Below are positions 46,613-57,210 of a stretch of DNA of 64,000 nt, one piece after another. The stretch comes from Limnephilus marmoratus. Taxonomy: Eukaryota; Arthropoda; Insecta; Trichoptera; Limnephilidae. A program made the position numbers and the translations under genes. Under the pieces are notes generated by a model that worked only from the letters and a program-made list of their open reading frames with translations, did not search any database and was not told the DNA's origin. Location of the stretch: the NCBI GenBank assembly GCA_917880885.1, contig OU862919.1, positions 13,720,001 through 13,784,000 on the forward strand, given 5' to 3'. Each line of letters begins with the position of its first letter. Within the stretch, counting starts at the first letter, position 1.

Positions 46613-46865
46613 TGTTTTTTAGCAACTTTTTAACCCCCTCCCCCCGGTGATATGTGGTAAGGTTTAAGACTACCCCCCCCCCCCCCCATACCCAAAATCA
46701 CGTGTATTTTTTTTTAGTACAAAGTATTTTGAAATTTTCAGAATATTATCACGAAAAATAAATACACGTGATATCTCATTATACCCCCCCCCACGTGATA
46801 TTTCGTGTTTTTTTCCGACCCCCCCCCCCCCTTTCGAGTCTCACGTGATTAATAGATGACCCCCA
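46613..46865. mobile_element. C-rich CACGTGAT element remnant
   Basis: Five C runs alternate with AATCACGTGTATTT, ATACACGTGATATCTC and CTCACGTGATTAATAGATGACCC. It resembles the C-run MITEs at 3464 and 32656, but a matching left end is not visible, perhaps lost at the satellite junction. Confidence 0.5.
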
Positions 46866-47754
46866 AGATGAAACTGTTAATCCTCTTAAAGTAAAAATTA
46901 ATCTTCATGCTACTAACAGATGCTAACCCGCGACCTCCGGATTCTTAGTCGAAGTTCGTAATGGCGTACATATAAGTAATAAAAACCGTTTTCGAAGATT
47001 AAGTACATCCGTTCAAACTGTTCATCCTCTTAATTAGAAATGAATATACATACTACGCACAGATGCTAGCCCGCGACCTCTGGATTCGTAGTCAAAGTTC
47101 GTAGTCTCATTACTCAAGCCATCTCCAATAGGTGTGCTAACTCTATTTAATGGTTACAGTAGTTTTTCGAGTTCGAGTCTTTGGTCCCCACCTTAACTCG
47201 CATCAGAAAGTTTCCCAACCGGGTAACGATAAAAAGCCGCTCTAACTAGTCCGTACAAGTAGTTTGGCACGTGTTAGGTGGTAAATAAAAACACGTTTCA
47301 AGGGTAAAGTACCATGACGCAATTGTGAGGCGGTCTATCCTCTTAAGTATATTTTAATCTTTATAGAACGTACCGATACTAAATGGACCTGAACAATACG
47401 ACAGACGCACATAGAACATTTTTTATTTGCATTGCGCACAGTTCGCGGTCAAAACGTGGCAAATAAGAACGTACCTACGATTACCTACTAAAAGGAGCAG
47501 AAAAGTTCGACAGACCGGCACCATCCATATATACATATATGGAGATCAACAAATAAAAACGTGTAAAATGTATATGTCACCGAAAAATGGGCGTGGCTTA
47601 GAGGTAAATCTCGATGACAAAAGTAGATCCACATGGATCAGGATTTGTATGCCAGCTTCGGTAACGGATCTAAAAATCCGGCCAGATCAACAAACCCAAA
47701 CGGATCAATAAAAAACTGGTGTACCGTCGCGCAAAATCAACATAGTACGAGAGG
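46866..47754. other. Old tandem repeat, otherwise unrecognised
   Basis: AACTGTTAATCCTCTTAA ... GATGCTAACCCGCGACCTCCGGATTC (46870-46965) recurs as AACTGTTCATCCTCTTAA ... GATGCTAGCCCGCGACCTCTGGATTC (47018-47090). Frames at 47427-47824 end in the TA microsatellite and are not called. Confidence 0.5.
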
Positions 47755-47756
47755 GG

Positions 47757-47823
<67 letters not shown>

Positions 47824-47825
47824 AA
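47755..47825. repeat. (TA)n microsatellite
   Basis: About 60 bp of uninterrupted TA next to the head of a Helitron-like element. Confidence 0.95.
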
Positions 47826-48152
47826 TAAAAATGAATCGCCGAAATGTATGTACGCGCATAACTTCCGAAAGACTGCACCAAATTAGATAATTCTTTTTTT
47901 TATGTGTTCATTATTGTCATGACAAGGTTTGTATAAAACTACTGAGCTCTGGCATTATGAAGTTTGTATAAAAAAAATTGCAATAGTTGACAAGCGAGCT
48001 GTTTGAAAACTGAATGTACCAGAATTGAATGTATGGATTGCTGTTGGGGGGAGGGGGAGGGGAACCCGGGAATGGGAAAGGACACGCAGGGAAAAACAAT
48101 TTCCCTATTAAATGGCATAGCAACGCATGCCGGGTACCAGCTAGTCCTTAAT
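47826..48152 (+). mobile_element. Helitron-like element, single-unit form
   Basis: The order is AAAATGAATCGCCGAAATGT, GCGCATAACTTCCGAAAG, a G-rich block at about 48035-48070, AAAGGACACGCAGGG, CAACGCATGCCGGGTACC and the terminal AGCTAGT. It is inserted beside or into an AATATCTAC-family copy. The CAACGCATGCCGGGTACC string is also found in every unit of the 127- and 141-bp arrays. Confidence 0.65.
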
Positions 48153-48625
48153 AAATCAGCTAAATGTGTCCAATAGTCCAATATTAGGGATTTTTACATA
48201 CATACATACATAAAAAAATAATACTGTTACTGAGGCAGTTCAGTTATGTACAATAAATACTATATATTGCGTTGCAAAAACCTATTATATTTCTTTATTG
48301 AAGAAATAGTATTTATATATTATTTAATCATAGTGTAATTTGTAAATCTCATACTTATGTAAAAGCCCCGTAAAAGGGCGTAAATAAATAAATAAATAAA
48401 GTTTTTTAAACTGCATACGCAATATTACGTTATTCAAATATGCTATACATAATTACAAATCCAACCTCTGCCAGTGTTGTAGATATTCGTCCACACTTTG
48501 GTTCTCATAGATATTAGTCAGCAGTTTGAGCTGTAGATATTCGTCCTCACTTTGGTTCTCATAGATATTAGTCCGATTTGTTCAGTTTTTGGAATACCGT
48601 AGATATTAGTAGACGCCTCCAAATA
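48153..48625. mobile_element. AATATCTAC-family element, left part, reversed
   Basis: It runs from CAGCTAAATGTGTCCAATAG to GATATTAGTAGACGCCTCC, the reverse of 60863-61260. About 1.5 of the 54-bp units remain. A 120-bp AT-rich insert (about 48210-48405) interrupts it, ending in an A-rich (AAAT)n tail, probably a small retroposon. Confidence 0.6.
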
Positions 48626-49112
48626 TACTGCAAATCAGTAATACATAGTTATTTGCTTAGGAAACACATTCATCATCGGATCTATAAAGCTTGGAGAGTA
48701 CCTGACGGCCTCTAGAAAAGGCGTCACTCCTGTCTCTCATTTTCTCACTCCAGTTTAACAGCCCTGATTTATTACGATTAATTACCTTCCATACACCAGC
48801 AAGAACTACTCGATCTGTAAAATTATTTTGAATTGCAATAGCAATATCAGGACTGACTCATTTAGAAACTCCATGTTACTAGACTGCGTGCAGTTGGAAA
48901 TACTTTCTCACTTTCTCAGAAGTAGTAGATGTGTTTAACTGCACGGAAAATAGTTACAAACAGGCTACAATAACATACCTCAATAAATCAATGTTAGCAA
49001 TTTAGCATATTACCTACCTACTGTTCTACTGCGCGGGTTCTGCATAATTTAATTAGCATCTCATAATTACTGTTCCACTATTATGTATATCCACATAGGC
49101 GTATATTAATAT
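48626..49112. other. Nothing recognised
   Basis: Intronic sequence without frames or recognised repeats. Confidence 0.45.
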
Positions 49113-50020
49113 ACTAGCTGACCCGAACACGCGTTGCTGTGGCTAACGAAACACATCTACTGGATGGTTACTCAACCTTTATAACCACCGCCATCTGTTG
49201 ATTTGCACACACATCAAATCCACACCATCCGCTTGCCAGCCCATCGTTCACCACATACAGGCATTATCCTTTATCTATCTATCTATCTATGTCTATATAT
49301 CTATATATATAAATAAAAATGAATCGTCGAAATGTATGTACGCGCATAACTTCCGAACGACTGCACCAAATTGGATAATTCTTTTTTTTGTGTGTTCGTT
49401 ATTGTCAGGACAAGGTTTGTATTAAACTACTGGTGAGCTCTGGAATAATGAAATTTGCACAAAAAATTGCAATAGGTGGCACGCGAGTTGTTTGAAAACT
49501 CAATGTACTGCAACCGAATGCTGGAGGGGAGGGGAGGAACTCGGGTAGGGGGTTCGAGGGAGGGGGGGAGGGGAAACAGGGAGAGGAACCAGGGTGGGGA
49601 ACCTGGGACGGGGGAGGGGAACTCGGTAGAGGGGGGGTTCGCGGGGCGGGGGAAGGGGGAAGTGTAGTGGGGAGAGGGAAGGTGGAGGAGGCGGAGTGGG
49701 AAAGCGAGAGGGGAAGGGGACGCGGGAGACGAAGAGAGGCAGAAGGGGAACGGGACGAATGGGAAAAGACACGCAGGAAGAAACAAAACACAAAAATTTC
49801 TTTAATAAATGGCATAGCAACGCATGCCGGGTTCCAGCTAGTATATTATATATTTCAACCAATTTACACAAAACCTTGACAAATTATAAACTTAAACCTT
49901 CCTCACGAATCACTCTATCTATTGGTGAAAACCTTATGAAAATCCTTTCAGTAGTTTTTGAGTTTATCGCAAACAGACAAACAGACAGACGCGACAGAGG
50001 TTTTTATAAATAGAGAAAAA
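49113..50020 (-). mobile_element. Helitron-like element holding a second one
   Basis: 49113-49210 (ACTAGCTGACCCGAACACGCG) and 49850-50020 (GGTGAAAACCTTATGAAAATCC, ACAGACAGACG) are the 3' and 5' ends of the same type as 7150-8128. The centre is replaced by a + strand Helitron-like copy (49300-49843). Confidence 0.62.
49300..49843 (+). mobile_element. Nested Helitron-like element with G-rich tract
   Basis: The same head and tail as 47826-48152 (AAATGAATCGTCGAAATGTATG ... CAACGCATGCCGGGTTCCAGCTAGT), but with about 230 bp of G/A-rich sequence (49520-49750). The frames through that tract on both strands are low-complexity artefacts. Confidence 0.68.
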
Positions 50021-50304
50021 AGTCAAAATAAAACATAAACTGGATATTTCGCCAGCATCCTAACTATTTCAAACAGAGTAGGTAATTAGCTGCAGATATA
50101 TACACATTTACAAATATTTTTTACACAAATTTAAAGAAATTAAAAAAAATCTTATTATTGTGTTACATATAAACCTGAGAAAAGAGTGCAGAGAAATATA
50201 AAAAAAAATTCAAAGAAATTAGAAAAACTACAAAATGCATATCAAAGTTTTTTTTTAAATTTAAAAATCTTATACGTTTTCATAGGAAAGCTTTCAATTT
50301 TCTA
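50021..50304. other. Nothing recognised
   Basis: AT-rich; the frame at 50186-50410 is A-rich and unsupported. Confidence 0.4.
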
Positions 50305-50470
50305 CTTTTTTAGAAATACCTCCCAAGGCCTTAGTCATCTTCGGGGACGCTTTGTGGAGGGTCTTTTAAAAGAAAGAAATGAGAGGAGGTTCTGGGAGGG
50401 AAAAAGGTGACGGACATATGAATTCATCCCTCCAACTGGTTCCCGGGGCGGCGGTAGCCATATCCGAATT
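50305..50470 (-). mobile_element. LINE-tail fragment
   Basis: CTCCCAAGGCCTTAGTCATC, GACGCTTTGTGGAGGGTC and GGTTCCCGGGGCGGCGGTA match other copies in order, with internal deletions. It ends about 90 bp before exon E. Confidence 0.55.
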
Positions 50471-50562
50471 GAGTCTTGTTCCGGGTGAAATTTAAAAGTT
50501 TATCGAGTTAGGACAGTCCATAAAGTTGTTGCAGACTTTAAACAGGATTTTTATTTCAACAG

Positions 50563-50731
50563 ATGTTCCGCCATTCCCCATTCTCCCCGTTTGCACCTGT
50601 GGTAGAGGCAGACAACTCCGAGAGAAGTTTTATCACCTCCACTCCCTACGAATTGGTCCGCACCGGAAAGTCCATGGATATTCCGTGGATCGTCTCCCTC
50701 ACCACTGAAGAAGGACTGTATCCAGCTGCAA
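50563..50731 (+). CDS. Carboxylesterase exon E, residues 223-278 (catalytic Glu)
   Basis: The acceptor is TTATTTCAACAG; the exon begins on a codon boundary with MFRHSPFSPFAPVVEAD, the family (P/T)FxPVVE strand. STPYELVRTGKSMDIPWIVS follows and TTEEGLYPAA closes the exon. Glu272 before Gly273 is the catalytic acid of the Ser-Glu-His triad by position. It ends one base into Met279, donor GTAAAG. The overlapping frame at 50526-50708 is a shadow. Confidence 0.93.
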
Positions 50732-50784
50732 GTAAAGTTTATTTATTTATTATTTTTTCGTAAGAAACAAACAGCTTATATAAT

Positions 50785-51005
50785 ACAAACAGGGCTGGCC
50801 AAAATACATGCTTTGCTGTAATTAAAATACAAATTACAAAATACTTTTTCGCCTGTATTTAAAATACTTAATACTTTCAAGTCGTGTATTTGAAATACAA
50901 AATACAGTATTTTAACCATTTTTTAATTTCAAACACAAAATACAAATTACAAAATACATTTGGTTTTGGTAGAACCTTTGGTTGTAATAAATTGTCGTAA
51001 GTGCC
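50785..51005. repeat. AAAATACAAATTACAAAATAC-rich repeat
   Basis: Variants of ACAAATTACAAAATAC and AAAATACAGTATTTTAA fill this stretch, which starts AACAGGGCTGGCC. The CAGGG start and internal motifs suggest a worn hAT MITE, but the second end and duplication are not clear. Confidence 0.45.
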
Positions 51006-51177
51006 CTTTTCTAAGGATGCGTTTCCATAGAAGCAAAGCTGAGCAGAGTGAAACAGAGACGTGCAAAAATGACCAATCATATTGCTCAGAAGACACATCT
51101 CGTCTCCGCTCCACTTGAAATGTTTTGTGGTATAGGACTTAGGTGTTAGATAATAATAATTACTATTATAATAACAC

Positions 51178-51400
51178 TAGCTAGTTCCCGGCATGCGTTG
51201 CAATGCCATATTCAAAGAAATAAATTGTTTCCCCCTGCATGTCCTTTCCCGTGCGTTCCCGTCCCCTCCCGCATCCCCTTCCCCTCCCGCGTTCTCCTTC
51301 CACCTTCCCCGCCTACCCTCTCCCCTCTCCCGCGTCCCCGTCCCGCCAACCCCCCTCCCTCGTTCCATATATTCAGTCCCAGTACATTCAGTTTTCAAAC
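51178..51400 (-). mobile_element. Truncated Helitron-like element
   Basis: The reverse complement ends GGCATTGCAACGCATGCCGGG and AACTAGCTAGT. On + the order is CTAGTTCCCGGCATGCGTTG, CCCCCTGCATGTCC, a C-rich tract (51255-51365) and CATTCAGTTTTCAAACAATATG, as in the other copies reversed. The frames here follow the C-rich tract. Confidence 0.6.
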
Positions 51401-51580
51401 AATATGCGAACCAACTGTTACAATTTTTTTATTCAATATTTCATTTTTCACATATTACAAATATTCATTTTTGTACATTATAAGAAAAATCAATCAAATC
51501 TGATACCTAACATAGCTACCTATTTAAAATATCTACAATTTAAAAATTCCATAGACAATTCTTTTGTTACAAAAAAAAAC

Positions 51581-51768
51581 GATTCCATGCCAACTCAGAA
51601 ACACCTCAGAAAGGTCATTAAAAGCTATGAAAAAATAATATTTAAATACCCGTTAACCCTAACCTAATTTAACCTATTTGACCAATTTTTTATTTTTTTT
51701 TATCATCACTCTTAATGACCTTTCTGAGGTGCTTCTGAGTTGGTTTCATTCTGAGTTGTCCGGTCACC
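51581..51768. mobile_element. Short foldback-family copy
   Basis: GATTCCATGCCAACTCAGAA opens it and CTGAGTTGTCCGGTCACC closes it, with AACACCTCAGAAAGGTCATT arms inverted around a core of TTAACCCTAACCTAATTTAACC. Flanking AAAAAAAC occurs on both sides, but the sequence is too simple to prove a duplication. Confidence 0.75.
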
Positions 51769-51779
51769 AAAAAAACAGC

Positions 51780-52793
51780 TGCCTACTAAATTCGATTTCA
51801 TCAAACGCGCGAACCGTCAAACGTGCGAAGTTAAAATAGTCGTTAGGTTTTTTGAATTTATCCAATTTTCTGCGTAATTTTCTTAATTTTTCTTTCCGTA
51901 AGAACCTTCTATAAAGTATTAGAAAACTTAAAAAAAAATGAACGAAATAGGTAAAGTTGTTCTGAAGTTAAGTGGTGACCAAGGGAAACAAGGATTAATT
52001 TTTATATACATAGATGACATTTGTACAGTGCAGTTTTGTGTTATTTCACTTTAAGTGCGCTCTACAGTAATTAACTTTAAAATAATCTAGTATTCAGCCA
52101 TATTATTCCTCTAGTGCTTGATCTGATACTCTGATACAAAAATGTACAATACAAAGCAATGACTGTCTCAGCTTAGAGGTTACAATCTCGGGCAATTAAC
52201 TTCTGCGTAAATACAATGGCAAAGAATATATTTGGTGGGTAAAACTCACGGAAGAGAAGCAGGTTCTTCTGGAATATAGTTTGCTTGATGAGATCACAAT
52301 TTAAGTTGCAGTTCACTTTTTTAAATTGAATTACTGTTAATGCGAATAGTTTTTGCAAGAATGTGCTGGGAGCTGTGACAAGAAAATTGCGGTAATTTTA
52401 TGCGAGTTATATAACTAAGACTGCGTCCCGCGGCGATAACTGTTAATAATAAAACTTCGGGCACCGAATGCATGCGAGTTGATCGAAATCGTGACAGCAG
52501 GGAATTATAAGGGGCGCGGGGGAAGGGAGATATTCATTGCCATAGGAAATAAATAATATTTAAATCCAAAATAAACACAAAAGCAATCCGCCGAGCGCAG
52601 CCAAATATACTCGGCGCTAACATGCCACCGGCCTTGACAGAATGGTCAAAACAAACCAATAATGCGAATAGCAACGAGAAAGAAAAAAACGAATAATAGT
52701 AAATAATAATAATAAACAAAAAAAATAATAAAAAATAATGTCTACATAAATGCTTTAAAACATTTACTTCATCGTGGTTCTTTGCTCATCACG
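51780..52793. other. Intronic DNA, no gene
   Basis: No repeat ends recognised. A short GC-richer patch (52425-52530) and AT-rich flanks. Minus-strand frames at 52173-52719 have no domain I recognise, though this area may be the decayed remainder of the retroelement that follows. Confidence 0.4.
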
Positions 52794-53135
52794 TTAATGA
52801 TGCGGAATATAATAACCTTGATCTAGCTTCCTGTCAGGATTAACCTGGGATAAATAACCCCTTCTGAGGTACTCCAGTATCACGTTATTATAATTTTGTC
52901 TTAGAGATGGTGATGCGGTTAATCGCCTTTCTAGCATAAAAAAGCGACGTGATGCTACTTGATAAGAATCTCCTAGTACTTCTGGAGGATCTTTAAATGG
53001 TAGGCTAACTATATATCTACCGGACTGATCTCTGATGGTAGATTGATCGTACATTGCATAACATTCCTTTTCTTCCTGTGATTGTCGCTCACACTCCGTG
53101 GCCTCTTTCTTCCAACTGGCATGGAGAATAATCAA
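52794..53135 (-). pseudogene. BEL/Pao retrotransposon pol fragment
   Basis: The minus strand reads DQSGRYIVSLPFKDPPEVLG, then SYQVASRRFFMLERRLTASP, YNNVILEYLRRGYL and GYYIPHH. This GRYxVxLPFK ... LGxS ... A.RRF..LERRL ... EYLxxGxL ... YYxPHH succession is the linker and start of the reverse transcriptase of BEL/Pao LTR retrotransposons. Immediately after PHH the frame is lost (VMSKEPR continues in another frame), and no catalytic YVDD region is present. A broken fragment. Confidence 0.82.
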
Positions 53136-54190
53136 TCTTTCTCATCGGAACCGCCCTGTACAGTTTACAAGGGTGCGATCGCAAGATCATCTTTCGATGA
53201 AATTTGAGTTAATGACCTTTAATTATTGCTGACGACCAACTTTAAAAGAGCCGTTGTAACTGTTGAAAGCCACATTATCACGATAAATTTATTTTTGTTT
53301 TACTTTAATTAATTTATTTCTCTGTTACGTACTCTAAACCAAACCATATTTATTTAGTTCTAAATAATTTTGCAAATTGCGGAATGGTAGGCCTTTCTCG
53401 CATTTTAGGATTATATAATCATGCACCACTCCATTAATTTAACTTGTTTACCCTGTTGGTCATAAAATTATTCACGTTCGTATATCTATCTACATTTAGC
53501 AAAGCTCAGTACCTAATCACAAGACAGAATATGCATTTTATAAAGGCTGTGAAAATTTACATATTACAAACTAAAATCTTATTGGATTTCAAAATGAACA
53601 TGTTTTCTGATATTTTCCAAATAAAGAAAAATTTAATTACATACTTCTTTTTCGTGTTACGAATATGGAACGTTTTACACTGGCTTAAAACTTAATCAAC
53701 CATGAGAATGCATGTAAGCGGTACTACATACATGAATACAGGTAAAAGTATAAAAGTAAAAATGGCATATACAATTATACATTCAGCATCGTGGCCAGTT
53801 GTGGCATCGCGTCCAGTTCCCGCCCATGGTGTCGTGGGTACAATTCCAGGGCTAGCTGTGTTCTTCATCACTTTACAAGCAAAATTTTCCGCTTATAATA
53901 AGTTAGAGATTTTTCGGAGTGAAACTTCTATAGCCCCGCTATGATTTGAATTTGGAATGAAACGGAAATGACGATTACTGCACTTGCGACGCACAACTGC
54001 GCTCATTGACCGCTTTGATTATGATGTCACTTTTAAAGGCTCCTATTGGTTGAGATATGAAACGGAAATTACGCTGGTCTGCGCTCATTGGTTGCTTCGA
54101 TTATGACCTCACTTTTCAAGTATTGGTTGAGTTTGTTTTGGTAATGTTTCGCTTCTACCGCGTGTGAACTGCCCTTGAATTTTTTAAATG
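53136..54190. other. Intronic DNA with a single satellite-related copy
   Basis: At 53905-53975 GAGTGAAACTTCTATAGCCC and TATGATTTGAATTTGGAATGAAACG resemble the satellite unit's AAGTGAAAACTTCTTTAGGA and TGATTTGAAACTGGATGAAACG. Near 54145-54180 TTTCGCTTCTACCGCGTGTGAACTGC resembles its TTTTCTCGCATGTGAGTGAACTGC. ATTGGTT motifs recur three times between. Frames at 53444-53944 have no recognised domain. Confidence 0.5.
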
Positions 54191-54194
54191 TTGT

Positions 54195-54600
54195 CAGTTT
54201 CGGTGGTTCGCTACGTTTGGTGACTTAGCAGGGGTGTCCGGGTTCATGGGATGAGGTTTGTGGGGGTCTTAGTGGCGGATGCGTCTGCCCACCAGCTGCG
54301 TGGCAGGCCGGATCGAGAGAGAATGGTTGAGGGAGTCCCTTTGACTTCTCCAGCCGTACTCTCTCAGAATATCGGCATGCACCACAATGGGAGGGATGGA
54401 TTCAAACATCCGTCACTCGTGGACACACTGAACCCCGGATTCCTACCCCCCCACTCATACCCTTTTCATTCTCAGAACTTTCTCTCCTTCCTTTCCTAAA
54501 AAAACTCTCTACACAGCATCCCCAAAGATGACGTGGGCCCGGAGGGGAATTATTTTCCTCAGGGCCTCCTGTGTGGAACTACTGTAAAAAAGGTTAATCG
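54195..54600 (+). mobile_element. LINE-tail retroposon copy
   Basis: Full order from GGTTCGCTACGTTTGGTGAC, GGGTGTCCGGGTTCATGGG, CACACTGAACCCCGGATTCC, CACAGCATCCCCAAAGATGAC to CCTCCTGTGTGGAACT and a short A run. The frame at 54251-54499 carries the same LVDTLNPGFLPP remnant as other copies. Confidence 0.72.
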
Positions 54601-55151
54601 TAATTTTTGTCTTTCTTTTAAGAAAAAAATTGCTTTGATGAACGATTGAAATAGCTTTTGCCAGGATTGATTCTAAATATATAAGTTTCATTTTATATAA
54701 TTATACGTAGAATGAATAAGTTCTCATTTAAAAACTTAACCGCCCTGTGATTGGTCGGCGGGTTCTGACAAAAATTACACCGCTACCTCACTACCTCGCT
54801 ACAATGCGGATATAAGTATAAGTGCCCCGTTGCGTTGCCTAGACTCGCACACGAGTCATCACTGCGGTGTACAAATTATTTCATAAGAATTCATAGTTTT
54901 AGAAATCCAGCTAAATATTTAAATTGGTATTTATAGATTTTATATCGACTCGAGTGGGATTGACCTTAGGTACTGTTAGCTGATAAAACTGAGGAAAGTC
55001 AAGCGTACCAGCCAGATCCCAATTTTTGTCGCGTTTGAAAAATACGAACTTAGCTACAAAAAAGATTTTAACTACGATACCGAAATTTGTAAAAAATACT
55101 GTTTTTTGAGTAAGAAGGTTAAAAATATTATATATATTTTTTTATTTTTAG
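54601..55151. other. End of intron 5, nothing recognised
   Basis: AT-rich DNA up to the exon F acceptor. Confidence 0.4.
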
Positions 55152-55336
55152 TGTTCCTGCAGCAACCAGAGTGGTTGCCTCTCCTGGATAAGGAATGGGA
55201 CACTGTAATGCCCCATCTCTTCGACTTCAACTACACTCTCCCACTCGATCAACATCTGTCCGCAACACAGAAGTTAAAGGAGTTCTACTTGGAAGGAAAA
55301 AATCTCACTTTGGAAAATTTCGATCAGTTTGTTGAT
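55152..55336 (+). CDS. Carboxylesterase exon F, residues 280-340
   Basis: The acceptor is TTTATTTTTAG; the exon completes Met279 (A|TG) and reads FLQQPEWLPLLDKEWDTVMP, LFDFNYTLPLDQHLSATQ and FYLEGKNLTLENFDQFVD. This is the regulatory-lobe region between acid and histidine; HLFDFNYTL matches the family (P)xxLxxxYxL segment. NYT (a possible N-glycosylation sequon) is present. The best joint to exon G is after FVD at a phase-0 donor GTTAGA, which is weak; the alternative GTTGAT two codons earlier would drop VD. Confidence 0.88.
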
Positions 55337-55399
55337 GTTAGAAAAAAATCATAATTATTAATTGTTTTTGATTTGTGACCGCAAAGTAGGGCTTTGCAA

Positions 55400-56110
55400 T
55401 AATTCATCCCAATGGACGCTTATATATTTACCGTGACGATTCACGGTAACGGTTGAGCAACGGCATAAAAAGGCAATAAACATACGTTCCTTATCACAAT
55501 ATTGCTGCGGCTTTTTCAAAAGGTGAGATACACAATGTACGTACGTCCGTTTCCTCCAAAGGAAAAAAAGGTCATCATTTTCTTGCATCTCTCACCGCAC
55601 CGTAACGTCTCCGCAAACCCCTACCAATAAATACTACTGCCGTGATAAGTTTGAAAGTATGGAAAATGTAGTCGCAAGGATAATATTGAAGTGTGAGTGA
55701 ATTCCAAAAATTCAAAAACGTCAAATGTTAATGCGCTGATGGTTCTGCTTTTGTTCTTAAACATATAATGCTGCCGCTCTTTCTTACACACTAAATAACA
55801 ACAGTCGAAAATGAGATAAATGGTGAACGTATGTCCGCACCCCCCCAAAGGAAACATACAATCATTGTCATATATCTCCCATATGTAACACAATTCACGT
55901 CGCAGAAAAGTAGTACTTTGAAGGAAACAGTCATACGTATTTTGTGTCTCACCATTATTTTATGTGTAAGAAAGAGCTGCAGCATTATAGCGATAAGGAA
56001 CGTATTGCCGTTATTACGTATTGCGTTTATTGCCTTTTTTGCGGCCACAATAGCGTTACCGTAAATCGTCACGGTAAAGATAAACGCGTCCATACTTGGC
56101 ATGTGTTTGT
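55400..56110. mobile_element. Palindromic element, about 700 bp
   Basis: TTTACCGTGACGATTCACGG ... AAGGCAATAAACATACGTTCC (55430-55490) is repeated inverted as GGAACGTATTGCCG ... CCGTAAATCGTCACGGTAAA (55995-56080). Inner blocks (TGCCGCTCTTTCTTACACA near 55771; its complement near 55965) extend the symmetry. Open frames on both strands are arm artefacts. Superfamily unknown. Confidence 0.65.
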
Positions 56111-56715
56111 ATACATTTATGAAAGTATTGCCTATTACATAATTTGATTCTCTTCATAATAATGATGTTGAATCCCTCCTGTCAGAGAAGTGACAAAACT
56201 TTGGGGCTGGTCGTGATACCGAGTGATCTTTCTACACCTACATATATATACAAGCGAGAAACTTATGAATCTACATCACACAGATAACCTGAATAATCAT
56301 TTTTTTCGAACTGAGCATTTAGTTTTTTTTCGGCAATAAAAAAAAAACAAACAACAAACTCTTGGAGCTGGGTCTTTTTCATTTTTTTTAAAGAAAGACA
56401 AACATTATCTGGTTACGAATAACCTGACAATAATTTGAAAATTCACTACCACCATAGCAAACGGAAAAATGTTCTTTGTTTCATGATGGAGGATTTAGCC
56501 AGCCGAGGAATTGAACTCTCATCACCTAGGTGGCACTCAAACGGTCTACTTTGAGGACAGATCCCCCAGCGACCCTTTTAAAAAAATATATATTTCGCCT
56601 AAAAAAATCCAACTTTGGTTTCCAAATCTCAAATAAAAAGAAGTTGTACACAAAATCGTCTCCAAATGTGACGTAGATTCATCAGTTTCTCGAATTTACT
56701 ACTAGTTTGACACCT
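56111..56715. other. Nothing recognised
   Basis: AT-rich DNA; AAACTGATGAATCTACGTC near 56670-56695 pairs with ACTTATGAATCTACATC near 56260, hinting at another old inverted element. Confidence 0.4.
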
Positions 56716-57100
56716 TGTATACACAGGGTGTCAAGGGACCTATTTGACGTACTTTAACCAGTGATTCCTGACATTATTTGGAGTAAAAGATGTTAATGAA
56801 ATTTTGGTCTCCGGTGACTTTTTGATGATTTTTTTTCAAACAAAACATTCACTATATAGGTATTGGACAGTTAGGGGTAGCGTGAAGGGTTGTGCAGTTA
56901 CTCGGCCGAGTGACCATTGGACTACATGTAGACACGACACACCAGGAAGAAATTTTTTTGTTTTTTGATTTTGTAGAAAAAATAAATAAAAAAAGACGTA
57001 AAAAAAGTCACGGATTTTAAAATTTCATTAACATATTTTACTTCAAATAATGTCAAGAATCACTAGTTGTACGTCCTTTAACACATTGTGCAATGTATAA
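56716..57100. mobile_element. Inverted-repeat element related to 13205-13590
   Basis: The left arm GTACTTTAACCAGTGATTCCTGACATTATTTGG and the right arm CAAATAATGTCAAGAATCACTAGTTGTACGTCC are inverted relatives. AATTTTGGTCTCCGGTGAC and GTCACGGATTTTAAAATTTC extend the arms. The centre holds ACTCGGCCGAGTGACCATTGG, also in the 13.3-kb copy. Confidence 0.65.
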
Positions 57101-57210
57101 CGAAGAGTGTTCCGGTGTGGTTTTGTTTTTATAAAAATCTATAGTGTTACATGTGATTTATAAAAGCCACCCCAAACCCACGCCCTCCCATTGCCATGCA
57201 ATAAAGACAA

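Noticed and set aside
49405..49871. Overlapping P/S/R-rich and G/E/R-rich frames of up to 136 residues
   Set aside because: They translate the G/A-rich tract of a Helitron-like element in several frames at once, a low-complexity artefact. The same applies to 51193-51667 and 57630-57963.
52794..53135. Domesticated gag/pol-derived host gene
   Set aside because: The frame breaks immediately after YYIPHH, the RT catalytic region is absent, and no splice signals or flanking exons suggest a host transcript.
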